From the NCBI GenBank assembly GCA_944470555.2, contig OX104134.1:49598691-49662690 (forward strand): DNA of 64,000 nt, read 5' to 3'. Source of the DNA: Heterobilharzia americana (Eukaryota; Platyhelminthes; Trematoda; Strigeidida; Schistosomatidae). Below the pieces are notes generated by a model, which made no database searches, was not told where the DNA came from, and saw only the letters and a program-made list of their open reading frames with translations. The translations under genes were made by a program, and so were the position numbers. Shown one piece after another: positions 23,793-36,060 of the stretch (positions are counted from its first letter, which is position 1; each line of letters begins with the position of its first letter).

Positions 23793-25603
23793 GTACTACT
23801 TCTAATATTCACACTACCACTAATGCTAATACTACTACTACGCACAATACTACCACTACTCACACAAGTACTACTACTACTACTACTAACATTCCTACTA
23901 CCACTCACAATACTAATAATACTGCTGCTATAACTACTCACACTAGTACAACTAATATTACTCACACTACTACTACCATTGACACCACTAATGCTTCTAC
24001 CACTCAAAATATTAACACTACTAATACTACCACTCACACAACTACTACTACTATTACTAATAACAGTAACATTACTACTACGACTACTACTGCTAATATT
24101 ACTGCTACTACTACCACTAATATTCACACTACTACTGCTCCCTTTACTACTACTGCTACTACTACTCACGCTTATACTACTACTACTAGTATTAACACAC
24201 TGCAACTACTAATACTACTCAAAATACTACTAATAATACGGCTTCTACTACTCACACTATTACTGCTACTTCTAATACACACACTACTACTATTCACACT
24301 ACTAATAACAGTAACACTCACACTACTACTGATACTACTACTAGTTTTACTACTATTAATACAACAACTCGCAGTACTACTACTACTACTACTCACACTA
24401 ATAATATTACTGATACTAGAACTACTAACATTACTAATAGGACTACTACTACTCTACTACTATTACTAATACTAATCGTATTACTAATATTACTACTACT
24501 ACTAATACCACTAAGACTACTACTACTAAAACTACTACTATTACTACTACGACTCACAATACTAATACTACTGCTCTCACTACTACTACTGATACTAATG
24601 CTGATACTCGCACTACTACTACTACTACAGTCACATTGCTACTAACACTCAGGCTACGAATACTACAACTACTCACACTACTACTACTATTACTGCGAGT
24701 AGTCACACTACTACTAATTCTATTACTAATCACACTATTATTATTATTATTACTACTACTACTACTACTAATATTAATAGCATTACTCACACCAAACCTA
24801 ACACCACTACTCCTACTACAACTACTACTCACACTACTGGTACTACTATTACTACTATTATTCATACTACTACTATTACTACTACTCGCACTACTACTAC
24901 CGCTGATACTACTATTACTACTACCACTCATACTGCTACTACTACTACTAATATTACTACCCCTGCTCACACTACTACTACTCATAATAGTACTACTAGA
25001 ACTACTCATACTAATACAACTACTACAACTCACACTACTACTACCACTCACAGTACTACTACTGCTAATACAACTAATACTCACACTGCTAACAATATTA
25101 ATACTACTAGTTCTAATACCACTACTGACACTAATACTACCACTACTACTAGTACTATTGCTGCTACTATTCACGCTACTACTACTAGTACTACTAATAT
25201 TCACCCTACTACTAATACTAATAGTGCTACCCACAATCCTACTACGACTACTACGACTGCCAATACTCACACTACTAATATTATTAGTATTATCAAAACT
25301 ACTACTAATATTACTACCACTACTCACACTACAAGTACAAATACTAATACTATACACACAACTAATACTACTACTAATAGCACTACTCACACTACTACTG
25401 CAATTACTACTACTACTAAAATTACTGACGCTACTACTACTACTACTACTGCTACTACTACTACTACTACTCACAGTACTACTACTATTCTCGCAAACAC
25501 TACTACTATTACTCACACCACTACTACTAATACTACTAATTATACTAATAATATTACTTCTACTTCTACTACCAATACTAATACTACTGACACTACTAAT
25601 ACG

Positions 25604-25638
<35 letters not shown>

Positions 25639-27832
25639 GAGTACTACTACTATTCACAATGATAGTACTAATAATACCACTACTTATTTTCACAGAAGTA
25701 CTACTGCTAATGCCACTCACACAACAACTAATACTACTAGTACTGCTCACACTTCTAATACGACTACTATTGCTACTGCTCTCACTACTACTGCTTCTAC
25801 TACTACTCACATTACTACTACCAATATTACTGCTAATACTATTACTCACACTACTATTACTACTTCTCACATTAGTACTACCAATATTTCTAACACTACT
25901 CACACTAATACTACTACTGATCACAATCCTACTAATACTAATACTACTACTCACACTACTACTCCGATAATACTGCTACTACTACTCACACTATTAATAT
26001 TGCTAGTATTTCTACTACTCACAATACTAATACTACTACCGCTACTCACACTACTACTACTAATATTACTACCGCTTCTCACACTATTATTACTACTATT
26101 AATCACACTCACACTACTACTACTATTAGTAATAATCACACTACTAATACTACTACTACTATTACTACTACTCACTATACAACTACTACTAATACTACTA
26201 CTATTCACACTGGTACTAATAATACTTCTGTCTCTGCTCACACTACTAATACTATTACTAATCAAACCACTAATACTAATACTACTACTACTAATCACAC
26301 TAATAGTACTACTACTACTCACAGCACAACTGGTATTACTACTGCTACTACTACTCACACTAATACTACTACCGCTACTTCTAATATTAATACAAAAACT
26401 GCTACTCACACTACTACAACTACTACTACTACTCACACCACTACTGCTAATACTACTGCTCACAATACTACTAATACTAATACTGACGCTAGTAATACTA
26501 TTACTACTACTATTACTACTACTACTACTACTACCAATACTCACACTACTAATACAACTACTCACGGTACTACTAATGCTACTAAAAATACAGCTACTCA
26601 CACCACTACTAACACTACTAATACTGCTACTCACACTACTACTACTACTCACACTATCACTACTACTACTTCTATTACTACTGACACTACTACTACTACT
26701 ATCATTAATACTACCCACACGAATAGCACTACTAATACAACTACTACTGTTCACAATACTACTACTACTACTACTATTTTTACTACGACTCACGATACTA
26801 CTACTACTACTACTACTACTCACAATACTACTACAATTAGTGCTGTTCACAGAACTACCACTACTACTACAGCTCACGCTGCAACGACTATTACTACTCG
26901 CAATAATACTACCCGTACTAGTACTACTAGTACTACTAGTACTACTGACACTACGATTATTACTACTACTACCCACACTACTACTATCACTCACACTAGT
27001 ACTACTACTACTACTACTAACATTACTACTACCACGAACACTACTAATAATACTACCACTCACAATACCAATACAACTGCTAATCACATTACTACTAGTA
27101 TTGCTAATCACACTACTACTACTACCAATACTACTACTACTACTCACACTACTACTACGACTCACACTACTAATGCTACAACCACCCACACTACTAACAC
27201 TACTGGTACTATTACTGACACTACTACTACTACTAGTACTATTATCAATACTACTCACACAACTACTACTACTAATACTACTAGTATTACCCACGCTGCT
27301 ACTACTTTTACTACTCACTCTACTAATACCACTACGACTATTACTACTCACACTGATACTACTGCTACTACTAATCACACTACTACTAATACTAGTACTA
27401 CACACACTACTATTTCTGCTATTACTTTTAATAGAATTATTGCTAATACTCACACTAATACTGCCATCCACAATACTAATGCTACTAACACTCACTCTAC
27501 TATTACTACAACTACTACTACTCACACTACTACTAATACTACTACCACTTTTACTACTATTACTACTAATACTCGCACTACTACTACTATTACTGCTACT
27601 AATATTCACGGTAAAAATACTACTATTACTATTACTCACACTACTTATACTACTAGTACTACTCACACTACTACTACTAGTACTACCACTCGCACTACTG
27701 CTAATACCACTACTCACAATACTACTACTACTGCTAATCACACTGGTACTACTACTGCCACTGACACTACAACTACTAATACTACTACTCACACTACTTC
27801 TACTAATACTATCATTAATTTTACTAGTACTG

Positions 27833-27865
<33 letters not shown>

Positions 27866-29324
27866 ATAGTACTCTCAACACCAGCACTACTACTACTACT
27901 ACTACTGGTACTACCACTACTACTACTACTACTCACACTACTAATACTACTTCTAATACTATTACTGCCCACACTATTACTACGGCCGTTACTACTGATA
28001 ATTCTATTACTACTACTACTCGCACTACTACTACTACTGCTACTACTATTCACAATAATAATACTAATACAACCACTAATCACACTACTAATACTACTAC
28101 TATTAGTACTACTCACACTACTAATACGACTACTACTATTGCTACTCACACTACTAATATTACGACTACCACTACTCACACGACTACCACTATTATTACT
28201 AATAATTTTGACACTAATGCTACCAGTACTAAAACTGCTACTACTCATACTACTACAACTACTAGTACTCACCCTACTATTAATACTACTTCTGCTACTC
28301 CTGCTGCTACTACTACTACTGCTCACACTAGTGCTACTACTACTACTACCTCTAATCACACTACTAATACTGTTACTACTCTCACTGCTACAATTACTAC
28401 TACTACTACTACTATATCTCACACTATCATCACTACTTTTACTACTACTACTACTACTACTACTATTACTACTCACACTTGTACTACTACTACTGCTACT
28501 ACTTTCACTACTTATACTACTACTCACACTACTAATACTGCTGCTATTGATACTACTCAAACTACTACCAGTACTGCTGCCCACAGTATTACTGCTACTC
28601 ACACTATTACTACTGCTGACTCTACGACTACTACTGCTCACACTCCTACTACTCCTACTAATACTGATACTTCTAATACTACTACTACTGCTCCTACTAA
28701 TACAGACACTAATACTACTACTACTCACACAACTACTAACACTACTCACACTACAACTACTACCACTAATACTCACACTACTAATGCTACTACACTACTC
28801 ACAATACTAATACTGCCATTATTACTACTACTATTACTACTATTATTCACACTAGTACTATTGCTACTGCTACTCACACTACCACCACTACTACTACTAT
28901 TCACGCCACTACTACTGCTCTTACTACTCACACTACTACAACTGCTACTACTCACACTACTACTACTGATACTACTCACACTACTACTACTACTGATACT
29001 GACACTACTACTACTGCTACTACTCACACTACTACTACTAATACTACTACCTCTAATCACACTACTACTACTATTACTACTCACACTACTACTACGATTA
29101 CGACTGCTACTCACGCTACTTCTACCACTACTAATACTTCTACAGTTCACACTACCTCTAATGCTACTACTCACACTACTTCTACTAATAATTCTACTGA
29201 TACTGATACTACTGCTCTCACTACTTCTACTGTAACTACTGCTACTCACACTACTACTACTACTGCCACCACTACTACTCACACTACTACTACTTCTACT
29301 ACTGCTACTGCTCACACTCGTACG

Positions 29325-29368
<44 letters not shown>

Positions 29369-30177
29369 CAGTGCTACTACTCACACTACTACTGCTAATA
29401 CTACTACCTCTAATCACGCTACTACTACTATCTCTACTCACACTACTACTACGATTACGACTGCTACTCACTCTACTACTACCACTACTAATACTTATAC
29501 TACTCACACTACCACTAATGCTACTACTCACACTACTGCTACTAATAATTCTACTTCTACTGCTACTACTACCCTCACTACTACTACTGTGACTGCTGCT
29601 ACTCGCACTACTACCAGTATTACTACTACTACTACTGCTCACACTCCTACTACTGCTACTTCTACTACTGTTACTAGTACGACTACTACTACTAATGCTA
29701 CTCTCAATACAACTGCTACTACTACTACTCACAGTACTACTACTATTACTACTACTACTACTGACAATACTACTACTGCTACTACTAGTACTCACACTAC
29801 TACTACTAACACTACTCACACTACTACTACTAATACTACTACCTCTACTCACACTCCTACTACTATTACTACTCACACTGCTACTACTACTACTACTCAC
29901 CTTACTACTAATACTACTACTACTCACACTACTACTACTGCTACTACTCACACTACTACTACTACTACTACTACTACTCAGGGTACTACTACTACTTTTA
30001 CTAGTAGTACTGCTACTCACACTACTACTACTACTACTAACGCTACTACTACTACTACTACGACTACTTCTAATCACACTAGTACTACTCACGCTACTAC
30101 TACTACAGCTCACACTACTACTACTTCTACTTCTCATACTACTACTACTACTACAACTACTGCTACTACTACTCTCT

Positions 30178-30273
<96 letters not shown>

Positions 30274-30424
30274 TTCACACTACTACTACTAGTACTTCTA
30301 ACAGTTCTGCTACTAGTACTACTACTCACCCTACTACTGCTACTACTACTAGTACTACTACTCATGCTTCTACTACTTCTACTACTACTACTCACACTAC
30401 CACTACTTCTACTACTACTAGCAT
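20092..30424 (+). repeat. 10.3 kb degenerate (ACT)n triplet array with in-phase CAC interruptions
   Basis: Almost every base belongs to ACT triplets or one-step variants (AAT, GCT, ATT, ACC, AGT, TCT), with CAC triplets interspersed in phase (ACT-CAC-ACT), from about one per 30 to one per 120 bp in lines I sampled. Pure ACT runs occur at about 21374-21480 and 30180-30272. Phase is kept for kilobases: long Leu-coding (CTA) frames in one register cover 22170-25970, another 26000-28810. The complementary Ser-rich (AGT) frames reach 877 and 941 codons on the minus strand, and I regard both as by-products of the repeat. Higher-order units are visible, for example 29040 onward repeated at 29397 onward. 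The array ends about 500 bp beyond the stop codon of the receptor gene. Confidence 0.95.
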
Positions 30425-30922
30425 CACTTTTATATTTTATTATTAATGGTATTTGAATAGTGGAAAAAATATGGGTAACTTGGTTATTCATAATAATACT
30501 GGTCATACAACTTAACCAGCGAGTTTTCTTTTCTTTACTGATTATTTGAAGGTTAAATTTAGGTAGTTATCCAAGGCAGTGAAAAAGGAATATTGAACAA
30601 TGAACTGTTCATTAGATAAACATCATAATTATGATTAAAGATATCAACCAATAAAAATTATGTCTATAGTGTTTGAAACGTTTCTACCTAATTATTATTG
30701 AAGCAAATAGGGTATAAAATAAACTTAGTCGGCTTTTTACAAGCAATAATTCACTAGCTATGATGCTCATCTCTATTCGTCCTTTCATTATAACATATCA
30801 TATAATTCTTCTAAGATTTGCTTTGAAGAGAAGTTATTTTCCGCTGGGTGTAAAGTTAGTATGCGAGAGATCATGACTTCTTCTTTTTATTGATTCCACA
30901 ATCGTCTTGATTCTCGTTGAAT
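30425..30922. other. Unique DNA between the triplet array and the receptor stop codon
   Basis: AT-rich and without an ORF. Its right end must hold the 3' UTR of the minus-strand receptor gene; the rest is spacer. Confidence 0.5.
30886..30891 (-). terminator. Candidate polyadenylation signal AATAAA of the receptor gene
   Basis: TTTATT on the plus strand reads AATAAA on the gene strand, 31 nt after the TAA stop. A 3' UTR this short is plausible for flatworms, but the choice of site is an inference. Confidence 0.45.
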
Positions 30923-31335
30923 TTAACATGAAACTTTTTTCAGTTGAACATCATGTTGACTACCAGTAAGTATTTTTCCTGGTCCTGACCAGTTATCTAA
31001 AGTCTTTGACTCTTGTTCAACTGAACCACTTTGAAGTGTTGTGTATCCAAGACGGAAACCGATACCTGTTGATGTTCCAGTGAATGTTGGGGCTGGACCA
31101 ATACGCCATTCCTCTGTAGGTTCCCTTTCATGTGAGCTCATCTGTTCAGTTGGATAATTAGGATTTATAGTAGACTGGCGTTGAGTATAATCAGGATCGT
31201 TGGGATTTAAATAAGCGAAATTTGTTCTGTCACGCTGTGACTGTACAGCCAAATTACGGCCCAAATCAACGTCGTCTAGTGGATTTCGTTCTGCAAGACG
31301 TGACTCAGGGTACACACCTGGAAATGATTCCACTT
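30923..31335 (-). CDS. Ionotropic glutamate receptor, terminal exon (cytoplasmic tail)
   Basis: The exon starts after a clean acceptor (TTATAATTTGCAG, AG at 31337-31336). Its first two bases complete a codon with the single base left by the exon at 35757, giving a Gln, then VESFPGVYPESRLAERNP and on through about 137 residues to TAA at 30923. The sequence is hydrophilic, rich in Pro, Thr, Ser, Asn and Arg, with no membrane segment, as expected for an intracellular C-terminal tail. It ends KKVSC, so a classical GluK/GluA PDZ ligand is not evident. Assignment to the receptor rests on strand, phase and splice signals, not on homology, because such tails diverge fast. Confidence 0.7.
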
Positions 31336-32220
31336 CTGCAAATTATAAGTAAAATGACAGTTTGTGCAAATATTAGGGTGAAGGTTGCAACAAGACAAAA
31401 AGTTGTGAAGGAAACTGGTTTCAAAATAGACAGGCAGTTTGGTAATCAGTTAAAAATCTACTGTGCACTATATTAGGTACAAGTTCAGACAACATAATAA
31501 TTAACTTCCCGTACTCAATTGTCTGATCCAGTCTTTCATGTCGTGAGCCATATCCTGCTAATACCGCTACTGATGAATTGTGTTAAAAATTTAATCAAAG
31601 CTCAGGATAAAGGTTTCCTGACCTTTCGTAGAGGCTTATTTAGTGAAGTAGGCGAATCTTGTCAGCTTTTGATATGAATAATAAGACGTACTGCATATTC
31701 TGTGGACAATGAATGAAGATATTCTCTTATAACAACTCGTTGTTACAAGATACAAAATATTTTAACAGCTTGAGCAAGCCATTACCTGTTGCTAATCTAC
31801 ACTGTAATAAAACTAATCAAAATAAAATAAGCAAACTACAACATAAAAATATTCGGGTAGTACCGCTGCATTTGCATAGGAGCCTATCTGTTAGCAAAGG
31901 TCAAGTAGTTCGACACAATGTAGCAGCTGGAAATTACAAGTATCAAACAACAAGAAAGGACTAAATGCAAATGCAGTTCACTGAAGCTACCAACGAATCG
32001 ACAGCTGGTTATATCAAAAACTGCAGAAAGTGCTTTTGTCCAAAGAATCTGGTAAATATTTCTACGAACGAGAATAACGGATAGTGGGTACAGTGCTATA
32101 GCGAGTTGACCTACAGAATAGAAAGACCTTTAGCTTCGCAATATCCAAAACATGCTTCATCATAAAAAGCATATTTCTTTAGAGATTAAGATCCACCTGG
32201 ATAACTAGTTCACCAGCTAA
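31336..32220. other. Intron of the receptor gene, left part
   Basis: No additional exon or repeat recognised up to the start of RTE copy A. Confidence 0.5.
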
Positions 32221-33530
32221 TAGCCGGTCCTAAGCCCGGATAAAGAGGGAAGGTTGGGTATAGGGCTAGCAACCCTACCCCGTAAAACAAATCTAACCGC
32301 TGAAGAAACTTCAAAGCACAAACAAAATATAAAAAGTAAGAACAAACTTATTCCTAGCTGGAATCGGAGAGACAAAATGACGCCGGTTGATGAAAGCCTT
32401 CGGGAAGCCAGTCGGCCGATGTGTCTTCTCTCTCTCAATGAAAACGAGAGTAAATGTGGGGACATAGAATGTCCGCACCATGCATGAACCTATCAAAGCT
32501 GCTCAGATTTCCAAAGAGATGAGGAGGTATGGCATGCAAGTGCTTGGAATCTGTGAAAGCAGATGGAATGGAAGTGGAATCTCCAAACCGTCAACTGGAG
32601 AATCAATAATCTACTCCGATATTGTCACCCAGACGACAACCACGAGCACACTGAGTTTTGGAGTGGCTATCATGATGTCCTCAAGAACATCGAAGGCTCT
32701 CCTGCAGTGGGAACCAATCTCCTCCAGCATCAGGATCATGACACCAAGATTCAACTCAAAAGGAATGAAAGTCACAATCGTACAATGCTACCCAGTGCAC
32801 TTACAAATAATGCGAATCAAGAGAAGAAGAAGGAATTCAACAGACAACTGCAATCAGTAATGGACAAGACCACAATCCAGTTAATGACATCAAAATTCTA
32901 ATAGATGACATGAATGCCAAATTGGGAGCGGACAACACAGGAAGAGAACTCATCATGTGTCGAGAAGCACTCGGTGAAATGATGAATGAGAATGGAGAAC
33001 TGTTTGCAGATTTCTGTGTATTCAACGATTTGGTGATTGGAGGCGAGGCAGTGTGTACAAACACAAGGATATTCACAAAGCGACATGGATTTCACCAGAC
33101 ACCAGGACACACTAGAAATCAGATCGACTTCATCTCAATGCGAAGAAAGTGGAGACGCAGCCTACTTGACACGAGATCAAGAAGGGGAGCAGATTTAGCT
33201 TCACACCACTCACTATCTAGTGCAAGGAACCTTCCAAATCAAGTTGAAGACCTTCAAAGAAGTTGATGATAGACCACAGTCCAAGTTCAACACCCAGAAC
33301 AGAAACTGAAGGATGAAACTACTGCAGAAGGTTTGCAAGGAAGGAAGGGAAGGTACCTGCTGATTGATTGGAAGAAGGGCTACCTCGTCAAACTCCCGAA
33401 GGAGGGAGACCTCAGTGTTTGCAAGAACTTGCGAGGAATCATGCTGCTGTCCACCCCCAAGCAAATTATGATGCCACATCATCCTGGAGAGACTACAAGA
33501 TGCACTGGATTCAAAACTACGACCGTAACA

Positions 33531-33565
<35 letters not shown>

Positions 33566-34880
33566 TTCGGGAGGAACAAATCATGTGTGGATGAAATTGC
33601 AACGCTATGCTACGCATCATCATAGAACAGAGTATAGAATGGCAGTCAACTCTCTACCTCAACTTCATCGACTTTGAGAAGGCCTTCGACAGCGCCGACC
33701 GAGAAGTAATTCGGAAACTGCTTCAACACTGTTGTGTGCCACTAATCTTTATCAACCTCATTCAACAGCTATGTGAAGACGCCACATGCCAAGTGATCCA
33801 CAATGGAAAGCTCATTGACGCCTTTGAAGTGAAGACAGGAGTGAAACAAGGCTGCCTACTATCACCCATGACATTCTTGATTGTGTTCGACTGGACTGGA
33901 TCATGCAGCAAACCGTGAGGAGCGAGAAGATGGACATACGCTGGCTGGACCGATGAAAAGACCTCAGAAAAAGATTTGGATTCCGCCCTCGATGATGATT
34001 TATGTCCAATGTCTTGTCGCACAAACTCGAAGATCTACAGGCGAAGACTAACAAGTTGACCGAAGAGGCAGCGAAGACGGGACTTCAAGTGAATGCGGAG
34101 AAGACAGAGGTGATGAAGATACCAAAACAACAACAGCATCAACAACAAGCACCAATCACCATTAACGGGAGAAACCTAAAGGAAGTAGCCTCTTTCACCT
34201 ACATACCTAGGCAGCAGTCTTTCATCTACCTGGGCAGCACTGTTCCAACTACAGGCGGCACAGACGAGAATGTCATGACCAGGATCGGAAAACCAGCAAG
34301 ACAGGCTTTCATCAATCTGAAATCAGTGTGGAGATCTGCTGCACTCAGTATAAAGCATGAATAAGATCCAGATTTTCAACACCAACGTCAGTCAAGTCAG
34401 TGTTTCTGTATGGCTCAGAGACTTGGCGTGTCACGAAAAGCACTTCCAACAAGCTACAGACATTCATCAAGAGCTGCCTACGCTCGATACTGAAGATCAG
34501 ATGGATGGGCAGAGAGAACAAGCAACAAGGACCTCTGACTGGCAACGAACCAACCAACAACCCATCGCCCAACAAATATGCAGAAGAAAGTGTAGATGAG
34601 TTGGATTGGGGATACACTGAGAAGGCCGACTGGGGACATCACACACTAGGGCAGACCGTCGAGTGGAATCCAAAGGGGAAGCGACGAGTTGGGCGTCTGA
34701 GGTGAGGGTGACATGGAGGAGATCGTGTGAGGAGGAAATGAGAGCTTGTGGGTAGTCGTGGAGCCAGGTTCAAAATATTTCAGAGAACAGAGCGCATTGG
34801 AGACGTGCTACTGAAGCCCTATATTCCATCAGGAACCCAAGGGACATATGATAATAATATAATAATAATAGTAATTATGA
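32221..34880 (+). mobile_element. RTE-like LINE copy A (dead, internal deletion)
   Basis: Begins TAGCCGGTCCTAAGCCCGG and ends in a TAA-rich tail (ATAATAATATAATAATAAT) near 34880. The endonuclease start GTWNVRTM carries TAG for its Trp (32465-32467). Endonuclease pieces follow in changing frames (MQVLGICESRWN, GDMNAKLGAD-like, NQIDFISMRRKWRRSLLDT). At about 33313 roughly 740 bp are missing relative to copy D, joined at the microhomology ACTAC. The RT remnant holds LNFIDFEKAFDSADRE and GVKQGCLLSPM, then an altered FADD site and the C-terminal region SETWRVTKSTSNKLQ, IRWMGRE. From about 34740 the 3' end differs from copies C and D. Antisense to the receptor gene, in its last intron. Confidence 0.88.
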
Positions 34881-35756
34881 TATTAATAGTATCAGCTTAT
34901 GCTTCAAAAGCTTAGGCAAACTACGGAGTGAAATAATTGATGATAATTCTTCAGTCAAGCAATTCTTTTATATCATATTATAATTTTCAGTAGCGTGTAC
35001 TTCCCGGATTCAATTGAAAATCCATTAAGAAGCACGGACCCTCTCCAACCTACTTGTTGAATGCAACCAATTTATGTTTTTTACCACGTCATGATTATGG
35101 AGGCATTAGGCGGGATATACTAAGAGGAAATAGTACGCAATTCATAAAAATCACATGAGTTATTTACAATCAGGTATTCTTTGGCTCTCAGCTACCACTC
35201 ATACAACACCAACACTAACAAGATGATAATATTTGACATCAACATCGCAAAATGCCATTTTATAAGCTCACTGCATACTATCTAGATACAGTCTGAATGA
35301 ATTTTCACGAAACTCAGCAGTCAAAGCCATACTATTTGTTCGAAAAAGTCCAAGTTTCTATTGTTACTGTATCTAGTAAGGATCAAAAGAATATTGTTTA
35401 ATGAAGGCTTAAAATAGTGTCCATAAGAAACACAACTATTACTTCAAAATTAGGAGTCAGTTTACCTGTATATACGTATTCGAACTAAGTTTCACTTTCG
35501 ACTAACATCTCTTTCCTGGAAATACTTGGATGCTTTTGAATATCTTGATACAGCAGGTGGACTCCGAGCTAGGCTTGCGTTAGCTCATACTTCATTGTTG
35601 AACTATACATGATATTTAGAAAAACCTCAACTTAGTGTACATTTCCATCGTCTATGCTATTAGGTCTTCATACAGGATGACGGTCCAAGACTATTAAAAT
35701 AGTTATTGACAGAAAAGTTTGTATGATAACTAACACTAAGTAAGCAGAAAACTTAC
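34881..35756. other. Intron of the receptor gene between RTE copy A and the tail exon
   Basis: AT-rich; no exon, RNA gene or repeat recognised. Confidence 0.5.
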
Positions 35757-36001
35757 GACATTCATATCCTTGTGCCTGTGTCTGAACCAGAGATGGTGTA
35801 GCCTTTTGTTCACTATCTGCTGCTACTACAGTATTTTTTGAATCCCCTAGCGAAGTACGAGATGATTGTGAGAGATTCGGTAGTAGTGTTGGTTTGCCAA
35901 CATGATTTTCATTCATCACTGGAACAGGAGCAGGCAAACAAGGGGCATAGGCTAAAGAGTCTGAAAATGATCTCTTTTGATCACCATCAGTAGACAAGCA
36001 A
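35757..36001 (-). CDS. Ionotropic glutamate receptor, cytoplasmic tail exon
   Basis: The donor is strong (TGTC/GTAAGT at 35757/35756) and its phase fits the terminal exon exactly. The left-over base c plus AA makes Gln. The favoured acceptor, a long pyrimidine tract ending CTCTTAG, puts the exon start at 36001 and gives 81 codons (CLSTDGDQKRSF to TQAQGYEC). Alternative AGs at about 36024 and 36047 would add Pro-rich residues. All acceptors usable in this frame need two bases from the exon before, whereas the M4 exon ends in phase 0. So either another exon of length 3n+2 lies between 36001 and 42497 or the M4 exon uses a different donor. An in-frame ATG at 36072 exists but lies upstream of the acceptors and is preceded by a TGA. 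Confidence 0.6.
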
Positions 36002-36060
36002 CTAAGAGGAGGTGGAGGAGGTAGATACGTAGCGTCTTCAGCTGATTGACTACGTACACT

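Noticed and set aside
21572..24205. 877-codon Ser-rich minus-strand frame in the triplet array (also 25951-28776, 941 codons)
   Set aside because: AGT/GTG/AGC triplets give Ser with Gly, Thr and Val variation only because of the repeat; the opposite strand is equally open as poly-Leu. No signal peptide, splice context or non-repeat domain supports a protein.
26000..28810. 936-codon Leu-rich plus-strand frame in the triplet array
   Set aside because: Direct translation of CTA repeats; would be an insoluble poly-Leu chain. Treated as repeat artefact.
20092..30424. CRISPR-like or telomeric array
   Set aside because: There are no constant repeats separated by unique spacers and no TTAGGG-type unit; it is a degenerate trinucleotide repeat in a eukaryotic genome.
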